Source of the DNA: Chitinophaga varians
GTDB lineage: Bacteria > Bacteroidota > Bacteroidia > Chitinophagales > Chitinophagaceae
DNA: 64,000 nucleotides
Assembly: GCF_014529945.1 (NCBI RefSeq)
Contig: NZ_JACVFB010000003.1
Span: 1,302,001 to 1,366,000 of the forward strand
Direction: 5' to 3'
This document shows positions 53,300-62,479 of the stretch, piece after piece (within the stretch, counting starts at the first letter, position 1; each line of letters starts with the position of its first letter). The notes beneath the pieces are model-generated. The model worked only from the letters and a program-made list of their open reading frames with translations, did no database searches and had not been told where the DNA came from. The translations under genes were made by a program, and so were the position numbers.

Positions 53300-53404
53300 C
53301 CATTGGATTATTGGGCTATTTGAATATTTAAATACAGCGAAGATCACTTGATGTCAGGTTGATTTTCGCTGTATTTTCTTTAAATAAAAAAATAGCTCAA
53401 TGGC
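53300..53404. repeat. Long AT-rich imperfect inverted repeat (family C, copy 2)
   Basis: AATACAGCGAA (53331-53341) pairs perfectly with TTCGCTGTATT (53365-53375). Outer arms with bulges follow (CTATTTGAATATTTAAAT against TTTAAATAAAAAAATAG, then CCATTG against CAATGG). Its right end is like that of the element at 34609-34679. Confidence 0.65.
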
Positions 53405-53435
53405 AAAATGATAAAATCTTTTTTATCTTGTTTGT

Positions 53436-53891
53436 ATGAAACAGACGATAGTTATTCTTTTCTTTGCCATCATGGGAATTTCCACGAGCACACAAGCACA
53501 GACCAAAAAATACCCGTCGCTGAACCACATCGCGATTTATGTTGTCAGCCTGGAACGCGCCACTGCTTTTTATCGGGACGTTATCGGCCTGGAGGTAATG
53601 GACGAACCTTTTAAGGATGGTCGCCACAGCTGGTTCAAAGTAGGAGACCACAGCCAGCTGCACATCATTTCCGGGGCCGCCAAAGCGGACGTGCATCCTA
53701 AAGACACCCATCTTTGCTTCAGCGTTCCTTCCATGAAAGCATTTATCTCCGTATTGGAGAAACATCACGTCACCTATGAGGACTGGCCGGGAAAACCCAA
53801 TACCATCAACAAACGGGTGGACGGCGTACAGCAGATCTATTTCCGTGATCCTGACGGTTATTGGATCGAGATCAACGACGATAAATACTAA
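53436..53891 (+). CDS. Exported VOC (glyoxalase/bleomycin-resistance) family protein
   Basis: A 151-residue protein with a signal peptide (MKQTIVILFFAIMGISTSTQ), unusual for a glyoxalase fold, which is normally cytoplasmic. One full VOC domain follows: LNHIAIYVVSLERATAFYRD, GLEVMDEPF, DTHLCFSVPSMKAFI and YFRDPDGYWIEIND. Likely metal ligands are His in NHIAIYV, His in THLCFSV and Glu in WIEIND. It may act on an aldehyde, catechol or isomerase substrate in the periplasm, or bind a compound. It stands between two long hairpins. Function beyond fold is not readable. Confidence 0.87.
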   Translation: MKQTIVILFFAIMGISTSTQAQTKKYPSLNHIAIYVVSLERATAFYRDVIGLEVMDEPFKDGRHSWFKVGDHSQLHIISGAAKADVHPKDTHLCFSVPSMKAFISVLEKHHVTYEDWPGKPNTINKRVDGVQQIYFRDPDGYWIEINDDKY

Positions 53892-53992
53892 TCTTCCGGG
53901 CAGCGGGCAACAAACAACGATCATCTTCCTAAAAAAAATAACGGGCAAGAGTGGTCTTTTTTTGTTAAATTCAGTGACCACATTCCAAGATT

Positions 53993-54622
53993 ATGTCATT
54001 ACTACTGAATGTTCCAGCTGCGGAAGAAACCGAAGCCAAGTCAAAAGGGGCTTTGTGGGACGCCAACCTGCAAACCTGGTACCTGCCGGATATCAATTAT
54101 GATCATATCATGGAGGTAGACAGATGGATCACTGACCGGGACACCGCCATCATCCTGTCGGACGAAGTGATTATTGCCCATGCGCGCCATACCTGCCCGC
54201 ATTGTCAGCACTCCACCCCTGTTATCGCTATTGGCAGCGATTTCTTTTATGAAAAAGACATGAATGAGCGGGACGAAAAGGTGTGGTTTGAACTGGATTT
54301 TTTCACGCTGTTTCAGCAAACATCCGTTATCTCAGCTCATCTGTTCAATTTTTTCCGGGACAACTACCCGCATTACAAACAGGGGCCGGCCAGAAGCGCA
54401 GATGGCTTCTATTGGTGCAACCACTGCGAACATTGTGGCAAAGGCATCGACGATGCCGCCCTTTTTGCCGACCCGGGCAACATCTTTAATCCGGACAATG
54501 CAGAAGCCGCCACGGCTATTACCCTGCGCACTTTTCCGTTTAAATACGCTCCACACATAGACGCGGATTACAATATGAATAATAATGTGCGGCTGATCAA
54601 TGAATTTGCCTACAGAATTTAG
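53993..54622 (+). CDS. DUF5710-domain protein with zinc-binding cysteines
   Basis: 209 residues. The N-terminal ~45 residues are a DUF5710 domain (LLNVPAAEETEAKSKGALWD, then LQTWYLPDI). Two CxxC pairs (RHTCPHCQHSTP and WCNHCEHCGKG) suggest a zinc ribbon, with a Phe-rich middle segment. No signal peptide, so cytoplasmic. DUF5710 modules are often joined to DNA-processing enzymes such as topoisomerases or primases, but no such catalytic part is present here. Function unknown. The gene ends 8 bp before the perfect 42-bp hairpin. Confidence 0.72.
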   Translation: MSLLLNVPAAEETEAKSKGALWDANLQTWYLPDINYDHIMEVDRWITDRDTAIILSDEVIIAHARHTCPHCQHSTPVIAIGSDFFYEKDMNERDEKVWFELDFFTLFQQTSVISAHLFNFFRDNYPHYKQGPARSADGFYWCNHCEHCGKGIDDAALFADPGNIFNPDNAEAATAITLRTFPFKYAPHIDADYNMNNNVRLINEFAYRI

Positions 54623-54630
54623 GCATTTTA

Positions 54631-54730
54631 TTATTTTGATATTTTATTATTTAAAAATTTAAGGAGTTCACTCGAAGGTTAGCCAACAAGTGAACTCCTT
54701 AAATTTTTAAATAATAAAATATCAAAATAA
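54631..54730. repeat. Perfect 42-bp inverted repeat (family C, copy 3)
   Basis: Left arm 54631-54672 and right arm 54689-54730 are exactly complementary over 42 bp, with a 16-nt loop. It begins with TTATTTTGATATTTTATTAT and closes with GGAGTTCACT. It lies between convergent genes that end at 54622 and 54739. It can serve as a terminator in both directions, but the length and perfection exceed what termination needs. Confidence 0.9.
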
Positions 54731-54738
54731 TTAAATGA

Positions 54739-55536
54739 TTACGGTTTTTTGTAGCCGTCTTTGGTCGCTTTTTCAGCCATGGTCACCATTCTCTTTTCGG
54801 TATCAGGATGGGATGAAAACAGCTGAGCGCCTTTCTTTTTCTTCTCTCCGTTATTCGCTTCCTGAGATGCTTTCCACAGCTTTTCAAAGGCGGTGGACAT
54901 ACCCCACGGATTCAGTTTATTGGCTTTCAGGAAGTCATAACCGTAGTTATCGGCCTGGCTTTCCTGGCCGCGGGAATAAGCAGAATTAGCCACCGCTTCG
55001 CCCAGTTCACCCAGCTGAGAATCGCTGAGGGCACCGGCCGCACCGCCTTGTGAAGACACGCCGTCTTTCAGGGCAGAAGTCATCAGCACGGTTTTAAACG
55101 CATCTTTGGAGTCTTTATTTTTCACGTGTCCGATCTCATGACCGATAACACCCATCACTTCATCATCCGTCATTACCTTCAACAGGCCGGCGCATACGCG
55201 CACGCTGCCATCCGCACAGGCAAAGGCGTTGATATCCCTTACCAGGTACACTTTGAAGTTCAGGTTCATGCCTTCATAGTTCGCAGCATTGGCTGTAAGC
55301 CTGGCCAGGCGCTGAGCCAAAGGATCATCGGCAGGCGCTACAGGGTTGTGCTCATCCATCCATTGAATGTACTCTTTGGTGTATTTGATGACTTCATCAT
55401 CACTCAGGGTCACTGCTTTCGCAGCTTTTACGCCTGCACCAATGGTTTTGGAATTGAGCTTGAACTGGGCGCTGGCAGTAGACGCCAATGCGAGGGTGAT
55501 AGCACAAACAATGCTACAGCGAGTAAAAACAAACAT
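54739..55536 (-). CDS. M48 family metalloprotease
   Basis: A 265-residue exported protein (signal peptide to about residue 23). The zinc motif is GHEIGHVKNKDSKD (HExxH at residues 133-137), with the third ligand in RGQESQADNYGYDF. NAFACADGSVRVCAGLL and the terminal LFSSHPDTEKRMVTM are also typical of the HtpX/Oma1/BepA-like group. It acts in the periplasm or at the outer membrane in protein quality control. A hydrophobic anchor other than the signal is not seen. It is downstream of the giant LRR gene on the same strand but separated from it by a terminator. Confidence 0.9.
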   Translation of the reverse strand: MFVFTRCSIVCAITLALASTASAQFKLNSKTIGAGVKAAKAVTLSDDEVIKYTKEYIQWMDEHNPVAPADDPLAQRLARLTANAANYEGMNLNFKVYLVRDINAFACADGSVRVCAGLLKVMTDDEVMGVIGHEIGHVKNKDSKDAFKTVLMTSALKDGVSSQGGAAGALSDSQLGELGEAVANSAYSRGQESQADNYGYDFLKANKLNPWGMSTAFEKLWKASQEANNGEKKKKGAQLFSSHPDTEKRMVTMAEKATKDGYKKP

Positions 55537-55613
55537 AAAACAACTGTTTAGTTAGGAAATGGTTTAAGGTTAAAAAACATTTGCGCGGCGAAGATAAAGT
55601 GAATACCCGAAAT

Positions 55614-55646
55614 AAAAAAAGCTGTCCTCCTAAAGGACAGCTTTTT
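55614..55646 (-). terminator. Terminator after the LRR gene pair
   Basis: AAAAAAAGCTGTCC (55614-55627) pairs with GGACAGCTTTTT (55635-55646) around a 7-nt loop, with T-runs on both strands. It lies 16 bp after the stop of the leftmost LRR gene. Confidence 0.85.
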
Positions 55647-55661
55647 CGTTTTTATGAGCGA

Positions 55662-58600
55662 TCATGGATTGGGCAATCTCAGGTCTTCCAGTTTTTTTAA
55701 CTGGGTGAAATCAAAACTATCCGGAGAAAACGGGTTATAGTCCAACCGTAGCTTTTCCAGCTGCTGTAGCTGATTCAGCGCTGCCGGCACGTGTGTGAAT
55801 CGGTTCCCCTGTAGTTCAGCGATGACCAGTTTTTTCATCTCCGTAACAAATGTCATGTCGGGGATCTCACAGAATTCCAGGCTCAGATACACCAGGTCTT
55901 GGCAGGCTGCCAGTCTTTCTGTATGCCTCAGTGGCACATAAGCCACCCAGAATTTTTTAAGATGCACCGCAACACCTGTCAGATCGGGAATAGCGAGATC
56001 CCTGTCATGCTTGCGCCCCACGTGTAATTCCACCGGCAGGGTAAAGAGCGGTGCCGGAATTTCATCTGTGGTAATTCTGACAGACAACTGCGTCAGCGGG
56101 AGTTGACGCAGATACTCCACCAGGCGCGGTAAATCAGTCGTATCGCTCAGGTCAAGGTTCACCGACTGTACATGCTGAAAATGTGCCAGCACATCAGAGA
56201 TATTACTGGCAGGCATATCCCGCAGTACCAGGCTATTGATCCGGTAACCTTTGGGCTCCTGCCTTTTCACCATCTGAAAGGCCAGTACAAAAGCGCAGGC
56301 ATCCAGTTCAGGATGCACATACAATACCTGGCAATCATCTTCCGGCCTGTCCTTGAAACGGGCCTGCCAGGAGGATTTAAGATGATGCTGCAAAGCAGCC
56401 GACGCATATTTGCGGAACAAAGTCCTCGATTGCTTCCGAATAGCCAGGTCCTGGTGAAACAGGTGAATAGCCGCCAGATAACTGAGTAATACCTTCCCAG
56501 CGCCGCCACCTTCAATCATTTGCAGCACCAGCTCCATATTATTGTTATGCTGATCGGCTAATAAACGTGTAATCTGCTCCGTTAGTTCCTGATTCTCTTC
56601 CGTCATCAGGAAAGGGGTATCATCCTTTATTTCCTGTGCTTTGAGATGATCTTCCAGGATATACTGATAATCCTGCCGGAAAAGTCCGTTGACGGTATCT
56701 TCCGGGATGTTCTGCCCGAGGAATACATGCGTAGCCTCCCTGACATCTTTTACCACAACAGCGCCCCGGTTTTCCAGGAGCTTCGTCAGCGATTTTTTAT
56801 CTCCCAGTGTAGGCGTTCCCGCTACATATACTTTGGCGTCGGGTATGTTACCATCAGCGAAAGGGTAAGGCAGCAGGGCATTCAGCATGTCGTATTGGTG
56901 AGCCAGCAGGCCGAAGGCCAATTCCCGTCGGTAACCGTCGGTAATATCCATGGTCGCCATTTGTGTAAATGCATGGCGATAACGCCCCAGCACTTTTCTG
57001 TCTTCCAGTATAATCTGTCCACCTTTGGCACGGCCCAGCGCGAGCGGTATCACCGGTTTCTTTTCTGTCCAGCCGGCATCATAGAGCGCTTCGTTGGTAA
57101 AACGAAGATGCAGGGTATCGAGGTGAGATAACTCCAGTAATGTTTCCGGCAAGTGAAGGGAACCGGAATAGATAGTCGCGGTTTTCAACGCCGGTAATCC
57201 TTTCAGGCATTCAATATACCACGCCAGCGGTTTGGCGCCGTTGGTGTTAAAACGGACCGCTTTTAATGCCGGCATCCGCTTCAGATTGGCAGCGATAACA
57301 TCTTCCTCAGCGCGACGATAATTACCAAAATCAAATTCTTCGATGTGCGGCAGTTCATAAAAAGCATCCGGCAATTCCTGTTCATGCGAAAAGTAAAGTT
57401 CCCGGAGCCTGGGCGCCTGTTTCAGTTGTCGTATATCCGTTTCTGTTATTTTCTTCGCGTTAAGCACCTCCAACGCCGGCATAGCGGCTACACGGGCATA
57501 ATCCACTACCGTATCGGGCAACGTCAGTTTCTTCAGCCGAGGCAGGTGATATATCCATTCCGGCAGCGCAGGCATGGCACTTTCATAAAAAGATAACTTC
57601 TCCAATGCGGCAAGGCCGGAAAGATCAGGCCATGTTTCAATAGCACATTCACTCAGCGACAGGGACTGCAACCAGTTCATCTGCGCCAGCGCTGCCGGTA
57701 ATGCCTCCAACTTATGCAGACTCATGGCATTCACCTGCTGCAATTGTGTAATACTGTCCGGCAGCGTCGCTTTTCCGTTTTCTATATGTGGCGTTAAATT
57801 GTCGGTGCTGAAAGTGGTGATTCCCGGATTATCCTTTATCATGTTGATGTAGAAAGGCATCGGCAGCGGCTCGGTGCTGATTATTTCCCGCAGATGCTTT
57901 AACTGCAGCAGGACCTCCGGCAGCGCTTTGAAGCCATTGTCATACAAGTCAATGGATTCAAGTCCTTCGAGGAGGGCAATAGATTCCGGCAGGGAGCTGA
58001 GGCCACAACCCTTTAACCGCAACCGTTTCAGCTTTTTACAATTGGCCAGTACCCGAAAAGCCTGGTCGAAGTCCAGCTTACTATTGCCGTTGAGCGCCAC
58101 CACTTCCAGTTCCTGTAGTTCGCCGAGTTCTTCGGGCAGCGCGGTGAGTTTATTGTATTTTATATGCAGCTCTTTCAGCCGTGACAGCTCTTTGATCGCC
58201 GGAGGCAAAACAGCAATGCTGTTGGACGAAAGGTCCAGTATCTGTAATGCCGGAAAGGCAGCGATTTCTTTAGGCAGGGTCTTGATTTCATTGAAGCGCA
58301 GGCTCAGTTCTTCCAGCTTCAACATGCCGGCCAGGTTTTTCGGGAAGGTGGTAAACCGGTTCGTCCGCAGGTTGAGGATACGCAGTTCTTTCAGCGACTG
58401 AATACTGTCGGGCAGCTCTTTCAGCTGGTTACCGGTGATTTCCAGCGCCTCCAGTGCGGTTAACCCGCCGATGCTGTCCGGGAGCTTGCTCATTTTGGTT
58501 TTCGTCATGCCCAGACCAGTGAGATGTGGCAGGGCAGCCAGTTCAGCTATGGCGCTGGCGTGATCGAGCGCTTCATTGTACCCCAGATCGAACTGTACGT

Positions 58601-58754
58601 AGGGTATATGCGCCGCTGCTTTCACATCCGGCATTTTCTTCAGGCGTTTGCTATGCAGTACGAATCGTACTTTGGGGTGTGGACAATCTTTCGCTTCTTT
58701 TAAATCATTCAGTTCTACAATACCGGGTTCGGCATACATCTGTCTGTGTTCCAT
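55662..58754 (-). CDS. Giant leucine-rich-repeat protein with BRCT-like insert (A)
   Basis: 1030 residues, no signal peptide. Residues about 75-600 are leucine-rich repeats of the LxxLxLxxNxLxxLPxxI type (LPDSIGGLTALEALEITGNQ, LKELPDSIQSLKELRILNLR, and so on), which bind proteins. Residues about 638-715 look like a BRCT domain: DAKVYVAGTPTLGDKKSLTK, ENRGAVVVKDVREATHVFLG, then QYILEDHL. A helical stretch (720-805) and a second block of diverged repeats (835-1030) complete it. It is a paralogue of the next gene over its whole length, with the same order of domains. No catalytic residues are seen, and the partner and location are unknown, likely cytoplasmic. It is cotranscribed with the other LRR gene (20-bp gap), ending at a terminator. 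Confidence 0.82.
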   Translation of the reverse strand: MEHRQMYAEPGIVELNDLKEAKDCPHPKVRFVLHSKRLKKMPDVKAAAHIPYVQFDLGYNEALDHASAIAELAALPHLTGLGMTKTKMSKLPDSIGGLTALEALEITGNQLKELPDSIQSLKELRILNLRTNRFTTFPKNLAGMLKLEELSLRFNEIKTLPKEIAAFPALQILDLSSNSIAVLPPAIKELSRLKELHIKYNKLTALPEELGELQELEVVALNGNSKLDFDQAFRVLANCKKLKRLRLKGCGLSSLPESIALLEGLESIDLYDNGFKALPEVLLQLKHLREIISTEPLPMPFYINMIKDNPGITTFSTDNLTPHIENGKATLPDSITQLQQVNAMSLHKLEALPAALAQMNWLQSLSLSECAIETWPDLSGLAALEKLSFYESAMPALPEWIYHLPRLKKLTLPDTVVDYARVAAMPALEVLNAKKITETDIRQLKQAPRLRELYFSHEQELPDAFYELPHIEEFDFGNYRRAEEDVIAANLKRMPALKAVRFNTNGAKPLAWYIECLKGLPALKTATIYSGSLHLPETLLELSHLDTLHLRFTNEALYDAGWTEKKPVIPLALGRAKGGQIILEDRKVLGRYRHAFTQMATMDITDGYRRELAFGLLAHQYDMLNALLPYPFADGNIPDAKVYVAGTPTLGDKKSLTKLLENRGAVVVKDVREATHVFLGQNIPEDTVNGLFRQDYQYILEDHLKAQEIKDDTPFLMTEENQELTEQITRLLADQHNNNMELVLQMIEGGGAGKVLLSYLAAIHLFHQDLAIRKQSRTLFRKYASAALQHHLKSSWQARFKDRPEDDCQVLYVHPELDACAFVLAFQMVKRQEPKGYRINSLVLRDMPASNISDVLAHFQHVQSVNLDLSDTTDLPRLVEYLRQLPLTQLSVRITTDEIPAPLFTLPVELHVGRKHDRDLAIPDLTGVAVHLKKFWVAYVPLRHTERLAACQDLVYLSLEFCEIPDMTFVTEMKKLVIAELQGNRFTHVPAALNQLQQLEKLRLDYNPFSPDSFDFTQLKKLEDLRLPNP

Positions 58755-58774
58755 GGCTTTTCAGGTAAGGGGAT

Positions 58775-61738
58775 TTAATATTTTTGTTTGTAGGGTGAAT
58801 AGTTCAGCGTGTGTAGTTTAGGCAGCTTCAGGGCATCAACAGCTTCCTCTGTGACGCTGTTTCCCGCGATGTTAAGGGACGACAGCTGCGTACATTGTGT
58901 AAGGCCGGCAGGCAGCGCAGCGATGTGGTTATTGCTAAGGTCCAATGTTTCCAGCAAAGGCATTCCTGTTGCGAAATCTGCCGTTGACAGGTTCCCGTCT
59001 ATTATCAGGCACTCCTTCAACTGTGTGCAGGCAGCCAATCCTTCCGGATTAATTATATGACCGTTCTCCACCTGCAGGCGGGAAAAGGCCATATGAGCGG
59101 ATTCCAGCGGCGGAATGGTAAAACCGGAACTTCCTTTAAGCACCAGTTTAATGCCGCGTAAGGTGGGAATATGCCAGACATCGGGCGGCAATGTATCGAG
59201 CGGCGCTTCAATTACCAGGCGCTCGACATGCAGCAGGGGCAGTCTCGCCAGTAATTGCGTGATGCTACCCCGGCTTTCAATGCAAACCATGTTCATCGGG
59301 TACAGGTCACGGATACTGTCGGTAACCGCTGTGTCAGGAATATCCTTCAACCAGAGGTTGCCTAACGTATGCGCTCCTCTAATCTTCATAAAGGCCAGCA
59401 GAAAAGCGAACATATCCATCTCCGGATGCAGGTACAACGACGTAAATGCATCTTCTCTTTTATAGCGATACGCTTCTTTCCAGTGCACCTCGATATGATA
59501 CTGCAAATCAGCGGACGCAAATTTTCTGAACAGGCCTTTGGCTTCTGCTACCATATCCTCTTCATAATAAAAAAGGTAAATAGCGGCCAGATAGCCCAGC
59601 ACGATAGGATTAGCGCCGCCGCCACGAATAATCTGCAAGGCAAGCATCAGGCTATTGTCTGTTTTCAGGAGACGTGTCACCTGACTGATAAGCGCTTCCC
59701 CTTCTGTTCCCAATAAGAAGGGCGTATCTTCTTTCTGTAATTGTTCTTTCAGGTGATCTTCGAGCACCAGATGAAGAAGGCGGCCGGACAGCTGAGCTAT
59801 TACGGTAGCGCTAATATTGCGCCCCACGAAGATATGGGTGGCTTCCGCTACCGCCCTTGTTACGGTGGCCCCGCGTTGCAGCAATATTTCTTTTAGCTCT
59901 TTTCGTGTGCACATGGTCGGTTCTCCGGCGATATATACCTGCGCGCCCGGCAGTTGGCCATCCGGCGTAAAAGGCCATGGCAGCATCTTTCTCAGCGTAT
60001 CGTAGCGCCGTGCCAACAGGCAGAAAGCCAATTCCCGTGTACCCGTCCCTGTTATTCCACGGGTATTCAATACCTCAAAGGCATGCAGATATGCCGCTGT
60101 GAATGGCGTCTTCTCCAGCACCAGCTGTCCCGGGCGTGTATTGGCCAATAGGGGTGGCAGGTCAGGTATTGCCTGGCAGCTTTCGTTCCAGTGCAGGTAA
60201 ATATGTTCCAGGTGCGACAGGTCCGCCAGTGATGCCGGCACCTGTTGTTCTTCGAGATAAAGCGTGACCGCTTTCAATCGCGGAAACTGCCGGAGCCAAC
60301 GAATACAATCCCCCACCGGCAATGGCCTGACTTTGTTGAAAATCAGGGTATGCAGATTCGGCAGGCGACACAGTTTCGCCAATAGCGGCTCCACCTCAGT
60401 ATCTTCGTGCTCATTCAGATCAAACATCGTGATACACGGAAGATCATAAAACGCGTCCGGCAGCGGGGTTGTTGTCAATACCACCTCGATATAACGCCCT
60501 TCCACAGGCTGCATAAAGTTTTGCAGGTCTGCCGCTGTCATATCATCAGCGGTCAACTTTTCCAGCGTCGGTATCCGTGCAATGCGGCGATAATCCGGCC
60601 GTGCCATGCAACGCTCTATCGTCAGTGTTTTCAACGCTGGCAACTGATAAATAAATTCCGGAAAAGCTGTGAAGCCGGTGCCTGAAATGGTTACTTCTTC
60701 CAGTCCCTGCAGGCTGGAGAGATCGGGCAGGCTGTCGTATTTCCCGTTGATAAAAGCCAGTGATTTAAGCCGCTTCAAATGGTTGATCGCAGCGGGTAGC
60801 CGTTGCAGATCGGCACAGGTAAGCGCGTCGAGATGCTGAAGCGCTCCCACGTTTGCCGGCAACGTACGAACACCATCTTCCTGGTAAGGTAATATCTTAG
60901 TGAGGCTAAACGAGCGGGTATCGGCTCTGTCTTTTATCATGTTAAAATAAAAAGGCGCCGGCAGTGGCCAGTCGCAGTCGATCTCCGTCATCTCTGTCAT
61001 CTTCAGTATGTCCGGGATAGGCTCGTAGCGGCTCTTTCTCAGGTCGATGGCTATCAACTGCCGCAACAGACGGATGCTCTCTGGTGCCTTGTTGATAGCA
61101 CATTTCCGCATGGACAAACGCCTCAATGACCTACAGCCTGCCAGCAACCAACAGGTATCTTCTATGTTCAGCTGCTCATTATTATCCAGTACCAGTATTT
61201 CCAGTTGCGCCAGGCGGGTAATAGATACCGGCAAGTTCGACAACGCTGTTTTACAGAGGTATAATTTTTTCAGCGCCGGGAACGGGGTCAGGTCAATGGC
61301 TTCCAGTGGATTACCGCTCAGGTGCAGTTCTTCCAGAAAGGGCATTGGGTGTTTTAGCACCGGCAGCTCGTCCAGTTTATTATCATTTAGTTTTAGCACC
61401 TTCAACTGCCGGAGGTGACCAATAGAAGCGGGAAGTTCAATCAGTTTGTTGTCTGACAGATCGAGATACTCCAATCCTGATAGCCGCGTAATATCCGCCG
61501 GTATCTCTTCCATGTTGGTGGCCACCATGCTCAGGGCCTGTATATGGGGAATCGAAGCCAGTTGACCGATAACCTTTTCATGTTGCAGCCGTTGGTTACT
61601 ACTCACATCAATGTGCACATACGACAGGCGGGCGGCAGCCTCATACCCCGGGGGCAGGGTCGTCAGTCTTTTTTGTTGCAGGTCCACATATCCTGTTTCC
61701 TGCGCGGCTTTCATGATGTGGGTCTCGAAGTAATCCAT
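58775..61738 (-). CDS. Giant leucine-rich-repeat protein with BRCT-like insert (B)
   Basis: 987 residues, no signal peptide, same architecture as the downstream gene. Leucine-rich repeats cover about residues 60-560 (LSGLEYLDLSDNKLIELPAS, GHLRQLKVLKLNDNKLDELP). A BRCT-like region follows at about 598-670 (GAQVYIAGEPTMCTRKELKE, QRGATVTRAVAEATHIFVGR, LVLEDHLKEQ). A helical stretch with LALQIIRGGGANPIVLGYLA, matching LVLQMIEGGGAGKVLLSYLA in protein A, and a C-terminal repeat block ending LNIAGNSVTEEAVDALKLPK close the protein. The pair arose by tandem duplication and then diverged widely. Its ATG at 61738 is 118 bp from the divergent Pr6Pr gene. Function unknown; protein binding is inferred from the repeats. 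Confidence 0.82.
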   Translation of the reverse strand: MDYFETHIMKAAQETGYVDLQQKRLTTLPPGYEAAARLSYVHIDVSSNQRLQHEKVIGQLASIPHIQALSMVATNMEEIPADITRLSGLEYLDLSDNKLIELPASIGHLRQLKVLKLNDNKLDELPVLKHPMPFLEELHLSGNPLEAIDLTPFPALKKLYLCKTALSNLPVSITRLAQLEILVLDNNEQLNIEDTCWLLAGCRSLRRLSMRKCAINKAPESIRLLRQLIAIDLRKSRYEPIPDILKMTEMTEIDCDWPLPAPFYFNMIKDRADTRSFSLTKILPYQEDGVRTLPANVGALQHLDALTCADLQRLPAAINHLKRLKSLAFINGKYDSLPDLSSLQGLEEVTISGTGFTAFPEFIYQLPALKTLTIERCMARPDYRRIARIPTLEKLTADDMTAADLQNFMQPVEGRYIEVVLTTTPLPDAFYDLPCITMFDLNEHEDTEVEPLLAKLCRLPNLHTLIFNKVRPLPVGDCIRWLRQFPRLKAVTLYLEEQQVPASLADLSHLEHIYLHWNESCQAIPDLPPLLANTRPGQLVLEKTPFTAAYLHAFEVLNTRGITGTGTRELAFCLLARRYDTLRKMLPWPFTPDGQLPGAQVYIAGEPTMCTRKELKEILLQRGATVTRAVAEATHIFVGRNISATVIAQLSGRLLHLVLEDHLKEQLQKEDTPFLLGTEGEALISQVTRLLKTDNSLMLALQIIRGGGANPIVLGYLAAIYLFYYEEDMVAEAKGLFRKFASADLQYHIEVHWKEAYRYKREDAFTSLYLHPEMDMFAFLLAFMKIRGAHTLGNLWLKDIPDTAVTDSIRDLYPMNMVCIESRGSITQLLARLPLLHVERLVIEAPLDTLPPDVWHIPTLRGIKLVLKGSSGFTIPPLESAHMAFSRLQVENGHIINPEGLAACTQLKECLIIDGNLSTADFATGMPLLETLDLSNNHIAALPAGLTQCTQLSSLNIAGNSVTEEAVDALKLPKLHTLNYSPYKQKY

Positions 61739-61855
61739 AGGCGTGCGGGTTATCGCCCTATAAAGAAAGAAAACTTTCCGCTGCCTTCAAAAAGAAATGC
61801 TCCTGTTGATCATCCCTGAGAAATGCAAATATGAAAAAATCCGTATACTTATACT

Positions 61856-62479
61856 ATGGAAATGAAACGACCCCGCCTCTATCCGGCGATACTTTCCTTA
61901 TTGGGATGGTTTGCGCTGACAGCACAATATTATCTGATGATTCAGAACGGGACTTTGCCCACAGGAGAGCTGACCATTCGTTTTTTCAGTTATTTCACGA
62001 TACTGACCAATCTGTTGGTGGCCCTCTGCAACACCGTGCTATGGCTGAATCCGGGCTCCCGTTTCTTTTCCCGTGCCGGCATACAAACGGCGCTCACCGT
62101 GTATATCCTGGTAGTGGGCATCATTTATAATGCTGTACTGCGTTGGCTGTGGCAGCCACAGGGCTTGCAGTGGCTGGTGGATGAACTGTTGCACAGTGTG
62201 ATACCGGTATTGTCTCTTCTGTACTGGGGTTTATATACCGCCAGGCGGCGGCTGGAGTGGAAACAATGCTGGCCGTGGTTGCTCTATCCCCTCTTTTATT
62301 TCGCGTATATCCTTGTCAGGGGCACTTTCTCCGGCTTTTATCCCTACCCGTTCGTTGAAGTGGACCGGATAGGGATAACGCAGGCGCTGATCAATGCGCT
62401 GGGCATTGCCGCTATATTTCTTTTATTGTCACTGTTGTTCATTAGCATCAGCAGATATCTTACTTCAGCTCAAAAGTGA
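61856..62479 (+). CDS. Pr6Pr family membrane protein
   Basis: 207 residues with six predicted membrane helices: LYPAILSLLGWFALTAQYYL, FFSYFTILTNLLVALCNTVL, ALTVYILVVGIIYNAVLRWL, and so on. The FTILTN motif and LLHSVIPVLSLLYWGLY, with FYFAYILVRGTFSGFYPYPF, are hallmarks of the Pr6Pr (FAR-17a/AIG1-like) family. In eukaryotes related proteins act on lipid or androgen-linked substrates; the bacterial role is not known. The start MEMKRPRLYP follows an AT-rich gap that also carries the upstream region of the LRR pair. Its 3' end overlaps the convergent exonuclease-like gene by 20 bp. Confidence 0.87.
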   Translation: MEMKRPRLYPAILSLLGWFALTAQYYLMIQNGTLPTGELTIRFFSYFTILTNLLVALCNTVLWLNPGSRFFSRAGIQTALTVYILVVGIIYNAVLRWLWQPQGLQWLVDELLHSVIPVLSLLYWGLYTARRRLEWKQCWPWLLYPLFYFAYILVRGTFSGFYPYPFVEVDRIGITQALINALGIAAIFLLLSLLFISISRYLTSAQK

